Positions 10,293 to 20,172 of a stretch of DNA of 64,000 nucleotides are shown one piece after another (the first letter of the stretch is position 1; each line of letters opens with the position of its first letter). Source of the stretch: Brackiella oedipodis DSM 13743 (lineage in GTDB: Bacteria > Pseudomonadota > Gammaproteobacteria > Burkholderiales > Burkholderiaceae_B). The DNA is taken from the NCBI RefSeq assembly GCF_000621025.1, contig NZ_KK211205.1, positions 124,001 through 188,000 on the forward strand, read 5' to 3'. The translations under genes and the position numbers were made by a program. The notes beneath the pieces are model-generated. The model searched no databases and was not told the origin of the DNA. It saw nothing but the letters and a program-made list of their open reading frames with translations.

Positions 10293-11375
10293 CTAAGCGG
10301 TGCAGACAGTACGGTTGAGGACGTCCAGCAGAGCCTCTTTGGGGACTTCAGTAATTTTGGCCTGACCAATGGCCTCTAATAAAATAAATTTAAGTTTCTG
10401 GTTGAGTGTTTTTTTGTCATGCATCATTAGTGCCAACCAACGCTCATTGCCTAGATTAGGGGCTAGGGTAGGACAACCAATAGCCGCGACTAAATCGCGA
10501 ATTTCTTCGACATTGTTGCGACTCAGACCAAATACCAAATGCGAGAGTTCAGCCGCTTGTACCATACCACAGCCGACAGCCTCGCCATGCAGCCAGGCCC
10601 CATAGCCCAGGCCAGTTTCGATGGCATGACCAAAGGTGTGACCAAAATTTAAAAACGCCCGCATGCCGGCTTCTTTTTCGTCTTTAGAGACCACATCGGC
10701 TTTGATCTCGCAGGAGCGTTTAACGGCGTAAATAATGGCCTCGCGATCGAGTTGCCGCAATAACTGCACATTGCGAATACACCATCGGAAAAAGCCCGCA
10801 TCCAAAATCATGCCGTATTTAATGACTTCGGCCAAACCCGCGGCGATTTCCCGATCGGGCAAACTCTTGAGGACCGCTGTATCGATGTGTACCGCAATCG
10901 GTTGATAAAACGCCCCGATCATATTTTTGCCAAGAGGGTGATTGACGGCGGTTTTGCCGCCGACAGAGGAGTCCACTTGTGCCAATAAGGTGGTGGGCAC
11001 TTGAATAAAACGAATGCCACGCATATAGGTCGCTGCTGCAAAACCACTCAGATCACCGACGACACCGCCACCCAAAGCCACTAACACAGCATGTCGATCC
11101 AACTGCTTTTCGAGCATGAATTGATAGACCGTCTCGAGTGTGGCGAGGCTTTTGTATTGTTCACCGTCGGGAATTTGCAAGCTATAGAGAGGCTTTTGGA
11201 TAGCTTGAAGGGCTTGTTCTACCGTGGCGCCATATAAATCATAGACGGTCGGGTTACTTATCAAAATTATCGCGCTAGTATTGCTGGGTACCAGCTGGGC
11301 GAGGTTCGGCAAATTACCTTGTTCGATATGAATGGGATATTGACCACTTGGCGTATGCACACGTACTAAACTCAT
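10293..11375 (-). CDS. aroB: 3-dehydroquinate synthase
   Basis: Second step of the shikimate pathway; converts DAHP to 3-dehydroquinate using NAD and a divalent metal. Signatures: the NAD-binding GGGVVGDLSGFAAATYMRG, TTLLAQVDSSVGGKTAVN, GLAEVIKYG, and the metal-binding NFGHTFGHAIE and GLGYGAWLHGEAV. Length 360 aa is standard. The start ATG overlaps the end of aroK by 4 nt, so the two are translationally coupled. With trpEGDC elsewhere in the window it feeds aromatic amino-acid synthesis. Confidence 0.97.
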   Translation of the reverse strand: MSLVRVHTPSGQYPIHIEQGNLPNLAQLVPSNTSAIILISNPTVYDLYGATVEQALQAIQKPLYSLQIPDGEQYKSLATLETVYQFMLEKQLDRHAVLVALGGGVVGDLSGFAAATYMRGIRFIQVPTTLLAQVDSSVGGKTAVNHPLGKNMIGAFYQPIAVHIDTAVLKSLPDREIAAGLAEVIKYGMILDAGFFRWCIRNVQLLRQLDREAIIYAVKRSCEIKADVVSKDEKEAGMRAFLNFGHTFGHAIETGLGYGAWLHGEAVGCGMVQAAELSHLVFGLSRNNVEEIRDLVAAIGCPTLAPNLGNERWLALMMHDKKTLNQKLKFILLEAIGQAKITEVPKEALLDVLNRTVCTA

Positions 11376-11914
11376 ACTGTTTCCTGGGCTAATTGTTGTT
11401 TAATTTGTTCGACCACATGATGGGCTGAGTGCGTTTTTGATTCTATGGTGTAGTGCGCGGCCGATTCATAGAGGTGGCTGCGTTGATCCATGAGTTTTTT
11501 CAGGGCTTTACGAGGTTGGGCGGTTTGTAGTAGAGGGCGATTTTTGTCGCGACTGACGCGACGCCAAAGTTCGCTAATATCGACTTTTAAATAAATAACG
11601 ATGCCATGCTGATCTAACAATTGGCGATTGGGTTGCGCTAAAATAGCACCACCGCCAGTCGCCAGTACAAGATTAGGTTGTTGTATCACGGCTTGCAGGG
11701 TACTGTGTTCGCGTTTGCGAAAACCTTCTTCACCTTCTATATCAAAAATGGTTGGAATGTTTACGCCACAACGCTCTACAATCGCATGGTCTAGGTCTAT
11801 AAACTCACGCGCTAGGGCTTTTGCCAAAAATCGCCCAACCGTGGTTTTGCCTGCTCCCATCATCCCGATCAAAATAATCGGCTTCTCCGAGGGTAAGGTA
11901 CTTATATCTGTCAT
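11372..11914 (-). CDS. aroK: Shikimate kinase
   Basis: Phosphorylates shikimate with ATP in the cytoplasm. Residues 17-28 form the Walker A loop GMMGAGKTTVGR. The shikimate-binding DLD is at 40-42, GFRKRE contributes R66, and the GGG loop is at 87-89 (ATGGGA). The lid region holds SRDKNRPLL. Length 180 aa is normal. First gene of the aroK-aroB-dgt operon and divergent from mrcA. In Bordetella, Neisseria and many relatives a pilMNOPQ operon lies between these genes; here only 125 nt separates them. Confidence 0.96.
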   Translation of the reverse strand: MTDISTLPSEKPIILIGMMGAGKTTVGRFLAKALAREFIDLDHAIVERCGVNIPTIFDIEGEEGFRKREHSTLQAVIQQPNLVLATGGGAILAQPNRQLLDQHGIVIYLKVDISELWRRVSRDKNRPLLQTAQPRKALKKLMDQRSHLYESAAHYTIESKTHSAHHVVEQIKQQLAQETV

Positions 11915-11976
11915 TTGCCTAAAAATTTGTTTTAATACTAGTTAGCAAAAATATTATCTTATTATATGGCTTTACG

Positions 11977-11991
11977 CTGATCAAAGATCAG
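11977..11991. promoter_or_regulatory. Inverted repeat in the aroK/mrcA divergent spacer
   Basis: CTGATC-AAA-GATCAG is a perfect 6-bp inverted repeat with a 3-nt centre, in the 125-nt spacer between divergent aroK and mrcA. It may be an operator; no regulator can be named. Confidence 0.35.
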
Positions 11992-12039
11992 GCAGCATTA
12001 AGATAGGCTATTAAATTTCTTTATTGATACGCAAATCGA

Positions 12040-14493
12040 ATGAGCGAAACTAAAAAAGCTTCCACAAATTCTCCCGTGTCCTGGTTGGGACGATTTCTCC
12101 TAAAGACCATTTTCTTCTGTGTAGGTATTGGCATTTGTGGCCTCATCTGCTTAGTGTTGGCTGTCAGTTTGGTATGGCCTAATCTGCCCGATCTCAAGGT
12201 CATGACCGATTATCGGCCGCGGGTGCCGCTACGCATTTATTCCGCCGATAACCTGCTATTGTCCGAGTACGGCGAAGAGCGGCGCAATGTTTTGCGTATT
12301 GATGAGTTTCCGGATGTCCTCAAAAAAGCCATGATTGCTGCCGAAGATGATCGCTTCTATCAGCATGGTGGGGTAGATTGGAGCGGTGTTGGTCGCGCCG
12401 TGTTAGCCAACTTAGTGTCTGGTGCCAAAGCCCAAGGTGCTAGTACGATTACCATGCAAGTGGCGCGTAACTTCTACTTGAGTTCCGAAAAATCCTTTGT
12501 CCGTAAGTTCTACGAACTCTTATTGACTTATAAAATCGAGCAAAATCTCACCAAAGATCAAATTCTCGAATTGTATTTGAATCAGATTTATTTGGGCCAC
12601 CATTCCTATGGTTTCTCAACCGCTGCGCGGACTTATTTTGGTAAGCCGCTGTCAGATATTGACTTAGCCGAAGCGGCGATCTTGGCGGGTATTCCTAAAT
12701 CGCCTTCGATTAATAACCCACGATCCAATCTGAAACGCGCTAAACGTCGCCAAGAATACGTCTTGGGACGCATGTTGAGCTTGGGTTTCATTAATCAAGC
12801 GCAACACGATCAAGCCCTAAACGAAGAAATCAAGGTGCGTAAACGTGCGGATCCAATGGATCAAGACGAAGAAAAACAATATGCCACGCACGGTCAATAC
12901 GTTTCTGAGTTAGCGCGTCAATTGATGTATAACGTCTACAAAGACAATGTTTATGCGCGTGGCCTCAATGTCTATACCACTGTCAACTCCAAAGACCAAC
13001 GTTATGCTTATAACGCTGTGCGCGAGGGCGTGCTGGCCTATACGCGGCGTAAGGTCTATCCAGGGCCCGCAGGGCATGTGGATTTACCTGCAGGGGTAGA
13101 GCAAGATCCAGATCAAATCGCAGAGATTCTCGATAAAGCCCACAATGAATTTCCTGATAGTGACAGCATTATTGGTGCCGTGGTTCTTTCAGCCTCAGCC
13201 AATAAAGTGGTCGTTATGCGCGATCCAGAGCAAGTCTACGAGATTAGCGGTGATGGTCTGAATGTTGCGCGCCGGGCGCTCAATCCCAAAGCGCCTGCCT
13301 CACGTCAAATTAAGCGTGGTTCGGTCGTGTACTTAGAGCGCTTTAAAGCCAAAGAAGCTAATCAATGGCGCATTGTCAATCTACCTACGGTCGAAGGCGC
13401 ATTTGTGGCCATGCACAGTCAAGATGGGGCGATCCAATCTATGATTGGGGGCTTTGATTTCAAACGTGGAGACTTCAATCGAGTCACACAAGCTTGGCGC
13501 CAACCCGGCTCCACCTTTAAGCCATTTGTCTATGCCGCGGCGCTAGAGCGGGGCTTGACGCCAGAAACCAATGTCTCGGATCAGCCTTTTGTCTTAAGCG
13601 CCAAACAAACCGGCGGCAAACCTTGGACACCGAAGAACTATGGTGGGCGTTTTACCGCCTCACAAACCTTGCGTCGTGGTTTGTATCAATCGCGTAATAT
13701 GATTTCGATTCGGGTCTTGCAAGCGGCTGGCGCTGATTTCGCCCAAGACTTTGTGGCCCGTTTTGGTTTTGACAAAAAGAATCAACCCTCCAAACGAGCT
13801 TATTTAACCATGGCGCTCGGTGCAGGTAATGTCACAATGTTGCAGATGGCGACAGGTTATGCCGCTTTTGCAAATGGCGGCTACTTGGTGGATCCTTATA
13901 TTATTGATCATGTCACCGACAATAACGGTAAGGTCTTAATGCAAGCGCATCCAGCCAAAGCCGGTGACGAAAAAAATCGCATTATCGATCCACGTACGGC
14001 CTACCTCATGAATGAATTATTGCATGGGGTAGCCACCTCAGGGACCGCCGCACGTATTACGGGTACGCTGAAACGCTCTGATTTACACGGTAAAACCGGC
14101 ACTACCAATCAATCCTTTGATGCGTGGTTTGCAGGTTATACGCCTTCTTTAGTGGGTATCTCTTGGATGGGCTTTGATCATCCGGCCTCACTCGGTGATC
14201 GTGAGACAGGCGGTGGAGTGGCGATGCCGATTTGGATTTCTTATATGCAAAAAGCCCTGAAGGGTGTACCTGTCGCCAAGGTGCCTGCTATGCCTAAAGG
14301 CTTGAGCAAAGTCGATGGTAATTATTATTATGACGAGTTCCCTAAGGGCAAAGCTATTATGAATGTTGGCGTCAAACCGTCTGAACCTAGCTTTACGGTG
14401 CCAACCGCCCCAAGTTATCAACCGCAAAATGATCCAGTCAATAAAGCCATTGATAACTTCAATCCATTGGGTGGCCCACCTATCCGCTTCTAA
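12040..14493 (+). CDS. mrcA: Penicillin-binding protein 1A, bifunctional glycosyltransferase/transpeptidase
   Basis: A class A PBP that polymerises and cross-links peptidoglycan. A single signal-anchor TM lies at about 17-43. The glycosyltransferase domain follows, with catalytic E102 in AAEDDRFYQHGG and a second motif GASTITMQVARN. The transpeptidase domain carries the three penicilloyl motifs: STFK at 491-494, SRN at 551-553 and KTG at 685-687. An OB-like insert lies between them. Length 817 aa is typical of PBP1A. No clear Shine-Dalgarno sequence precedes the ATG. It is divergent from the aroK operon and ends at a strong terminator. Confidence 0.96.
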   Translation: MSETKKASTNSPVSWLGRFLLKTIFFCVGIGICGLICLVLAVSLVWPNLPDLKVMTDYRPRVPLRIYSADNLLLSEYGEERRNVLRIDEFPDVLKKAMIAAEDDRFYQHGGVDWSGVGRAVLANLVSGAKAQGASTITMQVARNFYLSSEKSFVRKFYELLLTYKIEQNLTKDQILELYLNQIYLGHHSYGFSTAARTYFGKPLSDIDLAEAAILAGIPKSPSINNPRSNLKRAKRRQEYVLGRMLSLGFINQAQHDQALNEEIKVRKRADPMDQDEEKQYATHGQYVSELARQLMYNVYKDNVYARGLNVYTTVNSKDQRYAYNAVREGVLAYTRRKVYPGPAGHVDLPAGVEQDPDQIAEILDKAHNEFPDSDSIIGAVVLSASANKVVVMRDPEQVYEISGDGLNVARRALNPKAPASRQIKRGSVVYLERFKAKEANQWRIVNLPTVEGAFVAMHSQDGAIQSMIGGFDFKRGDFNRVTQAWRQPGSTFKPFVYAAALERGLTPETNVSDQPFVLSAKQTGGKPWTPKNYGGRFTASQTLRRGLYQSRNMISIRVLQAAGADFAQDFVARFGFDKKNQPSKRAYLTMALGAGNVTMLQMATGYAAFANGGYLVDPYIIDHVTDNNGKVLMQAHPAKAGDEKNRIIDPRTAYLMNELLHGVATSGTAARITGTLKRSDLHGKTGTTNQSFDAWFAGYTPSLVGISWMGFDHPASLGDRETGGGVAMPIWISYMQKALKGVPVAKVPAMPKGLSKVDGNYYYDEFPKGKAIMNVGVKPSEPSFTVPTAPSYQPQNDPVNKAIDNFNPLGGPPIRF

Positions 14494-14497
14494 ACTA

Positions 14498-14528
14498 AAA
14501 AAACCACCTTGTTTAAGGTGGTTTTTTT
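14498..14528. terminator. Terminator after mrcA
   Basis: AAAAAACCACCTT-GTTT-AAGGTGGTTTTTTT, a perfect stem with a long T run, starting 5 nt after the mrcA stop codon. The A flank would also let it act on the minus strand beyond uvrA. Confidence 0.93.
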
Positions 14529-14649
14529 GTGGCTAGGTAGTCTTTTTATCTTCTTAGGGCGTCTTAGAGCTTCTAGACATGTGCAGACGCTCTATCTTGT
14601 CGGTAATGAAGCACGGTTAGCAAGGCGGGGTGCACAGTGCTCGCTTAAT

Positions 14650-17544
14650 TCAACGATGATGACGCTGTAGGTGTTTGTTGAGGTAGTGACCCGTGTGGCT
14701 ATTAGGCGTTGCCGCGATCTGCTCTGGACTACCGGTAGCAATAATTTGCCCACCGCCACTACCGCCTTCAGGTCCCATATCGATAATCCAGTCAGCGTTT
14801 TGAATTAAATCCAGATTATGTTCGATGACCACTACAGAATTGCCTTTGTCCACTAACTGATTGAGCACTTGTAACAAAAGATCAATATCAGCAAAGTGCA
14901 ATCCAGTGGTGGGTTCGTCCAACACATACAGGGTATTGCCTGTGCTGCGTTTGGATAATTCTTGCGACAACTTAATGCGCTGGGCTTCACCCCCCGAAAG
15001 GGTGGTGGCGCTTTGACCTAAACGAATATAGCCTAGTCCCACATCCATCAAGGTTTGTAGTTTTTTCTCTATTGCGGGCACGGCATCGAAATACGGCAGA
15101 GCTTCTTCGACAGTGAGCTCCAAGACTTCACTGATGTTTAGTCCTCGATAGCGAATCTCTAAGGTCTCGCGGTTATAGCGTTTGCCATGACAGACGTCGC
15201 AAGGGACATAGACATCGGGTAAGAAATGCATTTCCACTTTGATGACACCGTCACCTTGGCAGTGCTCACAGCGCCCACCTTTGACATTAAAAGAAAAACG
15301 TCGCGAATCGTAGCCGCGAGCGCGGGCTTCGGCCGTGCTAGCAAAAAGCTCACGAATAGGCGTAAACATGCCTGTATAGGTGGCAGGATTGCTACGCGGT
15401 GTGCGACCAATAGGGCTTTGATCAACGTTGATAATTTTATCCAGAGCCTCTAAGCCTTGAATTTGTTTAAAAGGGGCGGGGGTGAGCTTAGCGCGATTGA
15501 GTTCGCGAGCGAGAAGGGCCGCCAAAGTATCATTAATTAAGGTCGATTTACCAGATCCTGAAACGCCCGTGACACAGACTAAACGTTGTAGCGGCAGTGA
15601 GAGATCGACATGTTTGAGATTGTGACCGCTACAGCCACTTAACTGGAGCCAGGGTACGGCATCGGCGTCAACAGGACGATGTTGCTTTTGCAGGATTTGC
15701 AAGTCGCCTTTTAGATAGGCACCCGTTAAGGACTGGCTGTTTTGCATAACTTCTGTGGGTGAACCCTGTGCAATGATTTGACCACCATGCTCACCAGCAC
15801 CTGGCCCCATGTCCACCACATAATTGGCGGCTTTGATCATATCCTCATCATGTTCTACCACAATGACACTATTACCAATATCGCGTAATTGGCACAAGGT
15901 TTGAATCAGGCGATCGTTATCGCGTTGATGAAGCCCGATAGAAGGCTCATCCAACACATACATGACGCCGCTTAGTCCCGAACCAATCTGACCTGCCAGT
16001 CGGATGCGTTGTGCTTCACCTCCCGAGATGGTATTGGTGCGTCGATCTAATGATAAATACTTGAGACCGACGTTGTTTAAAAAAGCGAGACGACTCATAA
16101 TTTCGCGAAGAATCGGCATGGCAATGGTTTGCTTTGCCGCACTTAACTCAAGGTTTTCAAACCAGTCTAAGGCTTCATTTAAAGGCAGCGCCTCAACCTC
16201 ATAGATTGCCAAGCCCTGGCCTCCATCCTGGCGCGGTGCTTGACCAATAAACACATGGCGCGCGGCCTCACGCAAGCGGGCGCCGTGGCACTCAGGGCAC
16301 TCAATAGTGGTACGATAGCGACTGAGTTCTTCTTTGACGGCTTGATTATCGGTATCCTGCCAACGCCGTTCGTAATTCGGAATAATGCCTTCAAAGGTAT
16401 GACGCTTAAGTGTGCTTGAGCCTTTGTTATTGAGGTATAAAAAATCGATTTCTTCAGTGCCTGAACCGTACAAAATAATGTCTTGAATGGTTTTGGGAAG
16501 GCGTTCAAACGGCGCCTCTATGTCAAAGTCATAATGCACCGCTAAGCTATTGAGCAGCTTTAAGCTAAAGAGATTGCGCCGATCCCAACCTTTGATTGCA
16601 CCATCGACCAAGCTCAGCTCAGGAAAGGCTACGACTTTTTGGGGATCAAATACCTCGACTTCGCCCATCCCACCACAGCATTCACAAGCGCCCATGGGAT
16701 TATTAAAACTAAAGAGCCGTGGCTCCATATTGGGAATGTGATAATCACAATGCGCACAGGCGGGTAGGGTCGAAAAGCTTAAGAGCTTGTCATGATCGAG
16801 ATCGAGGACTTTGACGCGACCATGGCCGATTTGTACCGCTGTCTCGAGGCTATCGGCCAGACGTTGTTGATTATCAGCACGGACTTTTAAGCGGTCGACA
16901 ACGACTTCTAAATGTTCACAATCAGTATCTGAGAAGACCCTATGCATCGCTTGATCCAGCTCTATGACTTCTTGATTGAGACGAATGCGAATAAACCCTT
17001 GGGCTTGTAAATCATCGATGACGCTTGGTAGTGCTGCGGGCGTTTCTAAGGGGATAGGAGCCAGTAGCATTAATTTGCTTTGCTCGGGCATGGCCATCAC
17101 GGCATCGACAATCTGTGAAATACTAAAGGCCTGGAGTGGTTCATGATGAATCGGGCAATAAGGCGTACCCGCTCGTGCATAGAGTAAACGGAGGTAATCA
17201 TGGATCTCGGTGGTGGTACCGACAGTCGAGCGTGGGTTGCGACCCGCCGTTTTTTGTTCGATGGCGATGGCCGGAGAAAGGCCTTCGATCAGGTCGACAT
17301 CGGGTTTGTCCATGAGTTGCAAAAACTGCCGTGCATAGGTCGACAGACTCTCCACATAGCGACGCTGCCCTTCGGCGTAAAGGGTGTCAAATGCCAGTGA
17401 GGATTTGCCGGAACCCGATTTGCCTGTGATGACCACTAATTGTTGCCGTGGTAAATCCAAAGTGATGTTTTTGAGATTATGCGTACGGGCATTTTGGATA
17501 TGAATAATATCTTTGCGAGGCGGCTTAACAGAACTCGATTGCAT
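14650..17544 (-). CDS. uvrA: Excinuclease ABC subunit A
   Basis: The DNA damage-sensing ATPase of nucleotide excision repair; acts as a dimer and loads UvrB. Two ABC ATPase modules are visible. Module 1 has Walker [10 protein letters not shown], a zinc site beginning CAHCDYH and closing CECCGG, and signature ISGGEAQRI. Module 2 has Walker [10 protein letters not shown], zinc cysteines in CEHCQGDG and CDVCHG, signature LSGGEAQRI, and Walker [12 protein letters not shown]. Length 964 aa is standard. I looked for a LexA box (CTGT-N8-ACAG) upstream and did not find one. The uvrA / MFS / ssb order is conserved in betaproteobacteria. Confidence 0.98.
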   Translation of the reverse strand: MQSSSVKPPRKDIIHIQNARTHNLKNITLDLPRQQLVVITGKSGSGKSSLAFDTLYAEGQRRYVESLSTYARQFLQLMDKPDVDLIEGLSPAIAIEQKTAGRNPRSTVGTTTEIHDYLRLLYARAGTPYCPIHHEPLQAFSISQIVDAVMAMPEQSKLMLLAPIPLETPAALPSVIDDLQAQGFIRIRLNQEVIELDQAMHRVFSDTDCEHLEVVVDRLKVRADNQQRLADSLETAVQIGHGRVKVLDLDHDKLLSFSTLPACAHCDYHIPNMEPRLFSFNNPMGACECCGGMGEVEVFDPQKVVAFPELSLVDGAIKGWDRRNLFSLKLLNSLAVHYDFDIEAPFERLPKTIQDIILYGSGTEEIDFLYLNNKGSSTLKRHTFEGIIPNYERRWQDTDNQAVKEELSRYRTTIECPECHGARLREAARHVFIGQAPRQDGGQGLAIYEVEALPLNEALDWFENLELSAAKQTIAMPILREIMSRLAFLNNVGLKYLSLDRRTNTISGGEAQRIRLAGQIGSGLSGVMYVLDEPSIGLHQRDNDRLIQTLCQLRDIGNSVIVVEHDEDMIKAANYVVDMGPGAGEHGGQIIAQGSPTEVMQNSQSLTGAYLKGDLQILQKQHRPVDADAVPWLQLSGCSGHNLKHVDLSLPLQRLVCVTGVSGSGKSTLINDTLAALLARELNRAKLTPAPFKQIQGLEALDKIINVDQSPIGRTPRSNPATYTGMFTPIRELFASTAEARARGYDSRRFSFNVKGGRCEHCQGDGVIKVEMHFLPDVYVPCDVCHGKRYNRETLEIRYRGLNISEVLELTVEEALPYFDAVPAIEKKLQTLMDVGLGYIRLGQSATTLSGGEAQRIKLSQELSKRSTGNTLYVLDEPTTGLHFADIDLLLQVLNQLVDKGNSVVVIEHNLDLIQNADWIIDMGPEGGSGGGQIIATGSPEQIAATPNSHTGHYLNKHLQRHHR

Positions 17545-18182
17545 AAAAGGTGACTCTTTTAGAAATAGGTCGATGATCTTAGGATGAGGTTTGCTCCGTG
17601 TAAGCTAAACGCCTACGCTGTTTGTAACGCTCTATGGATATTTGCCACATTTAGATCTTTGGTATCAGGTGTAAGCTCATAGGTGTCATAGGGCCCTTCT
17701 GTGAGACCGCTTAAGGTGAACTTGGCATAGGGGTAAAAACAATACAATTCGTCGACTCGGTGACTTACTTTAGCGTGTTGGAAGCGAACCCATGTGCTAC
17801 GGTTATACGGTCAGTCCTCAAAGCGACTCGCCTCAAGCTGGACGTAGCGAGTTCAACTGTGAAGCCTTTAACCTTAAACCCTTAACCTCTTATACCCCAA
17901 ATCTTCTAGTCATAAAGCCCCTAAAGCCCCTAAAGCTCATCCCAGAACCTTAATAGTAGAATCTTAAGAGACTATGCACCTAAGACGGCAAGCGAGCGCC
18001 TACCACCGCCCTAGCACCAGATCCACACGTCTCAGGTGTGGCTTGGCAAAAGACTCGGCCGCTAAGAAAAATTGCCGACATAGTATAATAAATAACAACC
18101 AATCTATAACTATAACTTACTTGGCGTCTGAATCCAATTTATACAAAGGCACGTCATCTAAAGTCGTTTTTACTGTTTGATT
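17545..18182. other. Long divergent spacer between uvrA and the MFS gene
   Basis: This 638-nt stretch has no recognisable gene. It holds a 65-codon minus-strand open frame without an ATG (17613-17810, listed separately), a short tandem repeat of AAAGCCCCT at 17914-17931, and a TATAAT hexamer at 18084-18089 that could be the -10 element for the MFS gene, though I see no matching -35 element. No tRNA fold is apparent. Both divergent promoters must lie here. Confidence 0.5.
17613..17810 (-). pseudogene. Possible gene remnant: 65-codon open frame without a start codon
   Basis: Between a TGA at 17811-17813 and a TAG at 17613-17615 the minus strand is open for 65 codons. The translation looks protein-like rather than random, with segments such as VDELYCFYPYAKFTLSG and EGPYDTYELTPDTKDLN, rich in tyrosine and threonine. 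There is no ATG or GTG in the part upstream of these segments; only a TTG inside. It points the same way as uvrA, 68 nt from the uvrA start codon. It may be the tail of a decayed gene or a chance frame; I do not recognise a family. Confidence 0.25.
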
Positions 18183-19412
18183 ATGGCTACTCATGTTCAC
18201 CAAGATTCACAATCTGCTTCTCGCTCTTCCCGAAAACCGCGCCTCAAACTGACGACACAGGAACGTCAGGCAGGGTTAAGTCTGGCATTTCTTTTTGCCG
18301 TGCGTATGTTGGGGTTGTTTTTATTGACCCCTGTGTTTGCAGAAGCGGCTCATATCTTAAGAGGTGGGCAAGATCCTTTCCTGATTGGACTGGCTATTGG
18401 CGCCTATGGTTTAACCCAAGCCATTATGCAAATCCCTATGGGCATGGCCTCAGATCGCTTTGGTCGCAAAGCCATTGTGGTGATTGGCATGTTGTTATTT
18501 ATTGTGGGTGGGGTTATTTGTGCCTTGAGTGCCAGTGTTCATTGGGTCATTGTGGGTCGAGCCATTCAGGGTTTTGGTGCGGTCTCGGCCGCTATTACCG
18601 CTTGGATTGCCGATAGCACCCGTCCAGAAGTGCGTTCTCGAGTCATGGCCATGGCGGGGGTCTCAATTGGTATCTCCTTTGCGGCTTCGCTGGTTTTATC
18701 ACCACTGATTGTGCGTTGGGCAGGCCTAACAGGACTGTTTTGGGCCATTAGTGGGATTGGTGTCATTTGCTTATTAATCGCCGCCTTTCGTGTGCCAAGC
18801 CAAGCTATACAGGGGCGAGCCATGGGCAATACTAAAGCCGCAGAGGTGCTAAAAAATACTAATTTGCTTCGCCTCAATATGGGGGTGTTCAGTTTGCATT
18901 TTGGCATGATGGCTATGTTTGTGGTGCTGCCTAGTATCATCACGCACTTGAGTCATTTAGGTACGGGTGATTTATGGAAAATCTATTTACCCGTCATGCT
19001 ACTGGCCTTTATCTTGATGGTGCCGGTTATCTTTTTCATAGAAACGCGCTACTTGCATCGTCAAGGCTTATTAGGCAGCGTTGCTTTACTCATCGTGGTA
19101 TTGGCGCTGATGCCTTTCTTTAGTCAGCACTTAAGCGCTCTTATCGTCTGTTTAGTCTTGTATTTTGTGGCCTTTAACGTCTTAGAGGCTTTGCAACCGT
19201 CTATGGTGTCCCGTGCCTGCCCACCTGAACACAAAGGGCTGGCCTTAGGCTTTTTTAATATGGCGCAAGCCTTAGGGGTGGCCGCAGGCGGTGCCATGGG
19301 CGGCCTGATGGCGGCTCGCTTTGAGGTGCATTACGTGTTTGGCTTAGCCGCTGTCGTAGCGTTGCTATGGTTTATTATCGCTTTCAATATCAAAAATGTA
19401 GTGAATTCCTAA
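18183..19412 (+). CDS. MFS transporter, sugar/drug efflux type
   Basis: A 410-residue inner-membrane transporter with the twelve hydrophobic segments of the major facilitator superfamily. The loop 2-3 motif is seen as GMASDRFGRKAIVVIG, and a proline/glycine-rich stretch follows in the fifth segment region. A basic, serine-rich N-terminus of about 30 residues precedes the first segment. The ATG at 18183 is preferred to the TTG two codons upstream. Genes of this type sit between uvrA and ssb in many betaproteobacteria, but the substrate is not known from sequence. The linkage is likely positional rather than functional. Confidence 0.88.
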   Translation: MATHVHQDSQSASRSSRKPRLKLTTQERQAGLSLAFLFAVRMLGLFLLTPVFAEAAHILRGGQDPFLIGLAIGAYGLTQAIMQIPMGMASDRFGRKAIVVIGMLLFIVGGVICALSASVHWVIVGRAIQGFGAVSAAITAWIADSTRPEVRSRVMAMAGVSIGISFAASLVLSPLIVRWAGLTGLFWAISGIGVICLLIAAFRVPSQAIQGRAMGNTKAAEVLKNTNLLRLNMGVFSLHFGMMAMFVVLPSIITHLSHLGTGDLWKIYLPVMLLAFILMVPVIFFIETRYLHRQGLLGSVALLIVVLALMPFFSQHLSALIVCLVLYFVAFNVLEALQPSMVSRACPPEHKGLALGFFNMAQALGVAAGGAMGGLMAARFEVHYVFGLAAVVALLWFIIAFNIKNVVNS

Positions 19413-19510
19413 GGTCTGCCTCTAATTCTGCCTGGACAAAAACGCCCGCTCTGTAGTTTGCTTACGTCATTTTTTTGCATAATAACAGCGTGGCAATCGC
19501 AAAGCGCTAT

Positions 19511-19529
19511 ATGGGTGATCGAGACCCAT
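19511..19529 (+). terminator. Weak hairpin between the MFS gene and ssb
   Basis: ATGGGT-GATCGAG-ACCCAT followed by TTGCTTGTT. A short 6-bp stem with a poor T tract; it might terminate the MFS transcript. A TACAAT hexamer at 19547-19552 could be the -10 element for ssb, though no good -35 is visible. Confidence 0.35.
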
Positions 19530-19588
19530 TTGCTTGTTAAACTATTTACAATAGCAATCATTACAGATTAATTTTTAGGATATAAATT

Positions 19589-20098
19589 ATGGCCTCAGTC
19601 AATAAAGTCATTTTAGTGGGCAACCTAGGTCGTGACCCAGAGATGCGTTACACCCCAGATGGTGCTGCCGTATGCACGTTAAGTATCGCTACTAGTTTCA
19701 ATTGGAAGGATCGTAACAGTGGTGAAAACCGCGAAAATACCGAGTGGCATCGCGTCGTTATGTTCCGCCGCCTTGCCGAAATTGCAGGCCAATACCTCAA
19801 AAAAGGTCGACCTGTCTATATTGAGGGTCGTCTACAAACGCGCAAATGGCAAGACCGTGATGGCGCGGATCGTTGGACCACAGAAATCGTTGCCGAACAA
19901 ATGCAAATGCTAGGTGGTAGTCGCGATAGTAGCGCGGATTTTTCGGCGCCAAACTATGACGATTATTCATCTGGTTCATCATACAATGATGGCGGTTTTG
20001 ACAATACGTCTAATCGTAATAATCAGCGTAGTAACAACAGAACCGGTGTACCCGATGTAACCAGCGCCGATATGCCAGAAGATGATGTACCTTTCTAA
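19589..20098 (+). CDS. ssb: Single-stranded DNA-binding protein
   Basis: Binds and protects single-stranded DNA in replication, repair and recombination. The N-terminal OB fold (1-110) begins [20 protein letters not shown] and contains [15 protein letters not shown] and [19 protein letters not shown] Gly/Ser/Asn-rich flexible linker (about 113-158) leads to the acidic tip DMPEDDVPF, which contacts partner proteins such as PriA and exonuclease I in other bacteria. 169 aa is normal for a tetrameric SSB. AGGA lies 9 nt before the ATG. No SOS box is visible upstream. Confidence 0.97.
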   Translation: MASVNKVILVGNLGRDPEMRYTPDGAAVCTLSIATSFNWKDRNSGENRENTEWHRVVMFRRLAEIAGQYLKKGRPVYIEGRLQTRKWQDRDGADRWTTEIVAEQMQMLGGSRDSSADFSAPNYDDYSSGSSYNDGGFDNTSNRNNQRSNNRTGVPDVTSADMPEDDVPF

Positions 20099-20172
20099 AT
20101 AAAAACGCTCATATCAAGTCACTCTAAATAGCTTTACTATAAGAAGAATACTTACACAAAAAAGGAGATGTC

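Noticed and set aside
16179-16508. Long frames antisense to uvrA and other genes
   Set aside because: These are shadows of strongly conserved coding sequence on the other strand, with no ribosome sites.
17545-17700. LexA/SOS box for uvrA
   Set aside because: I looked for CTGT-N8-ACAG upstream of uvrA and ssb and found none; the nearest CTGT has no partner at the right distance.
17914-17940. Repeat that could suggest a CRISPR array
   Set aside because: AAAGCCCCT is only 9 nt, directly adjacent and without spacers; no cas-like genes exist in the window.
17974-18180. 68-codon plus-strand frame just before the MFS gene
   Set aside because: Rich in Arg/Ser/His in a way typical of non-coding frames, no ribosome site, and it would cover the likely promoter of the MFS gene.
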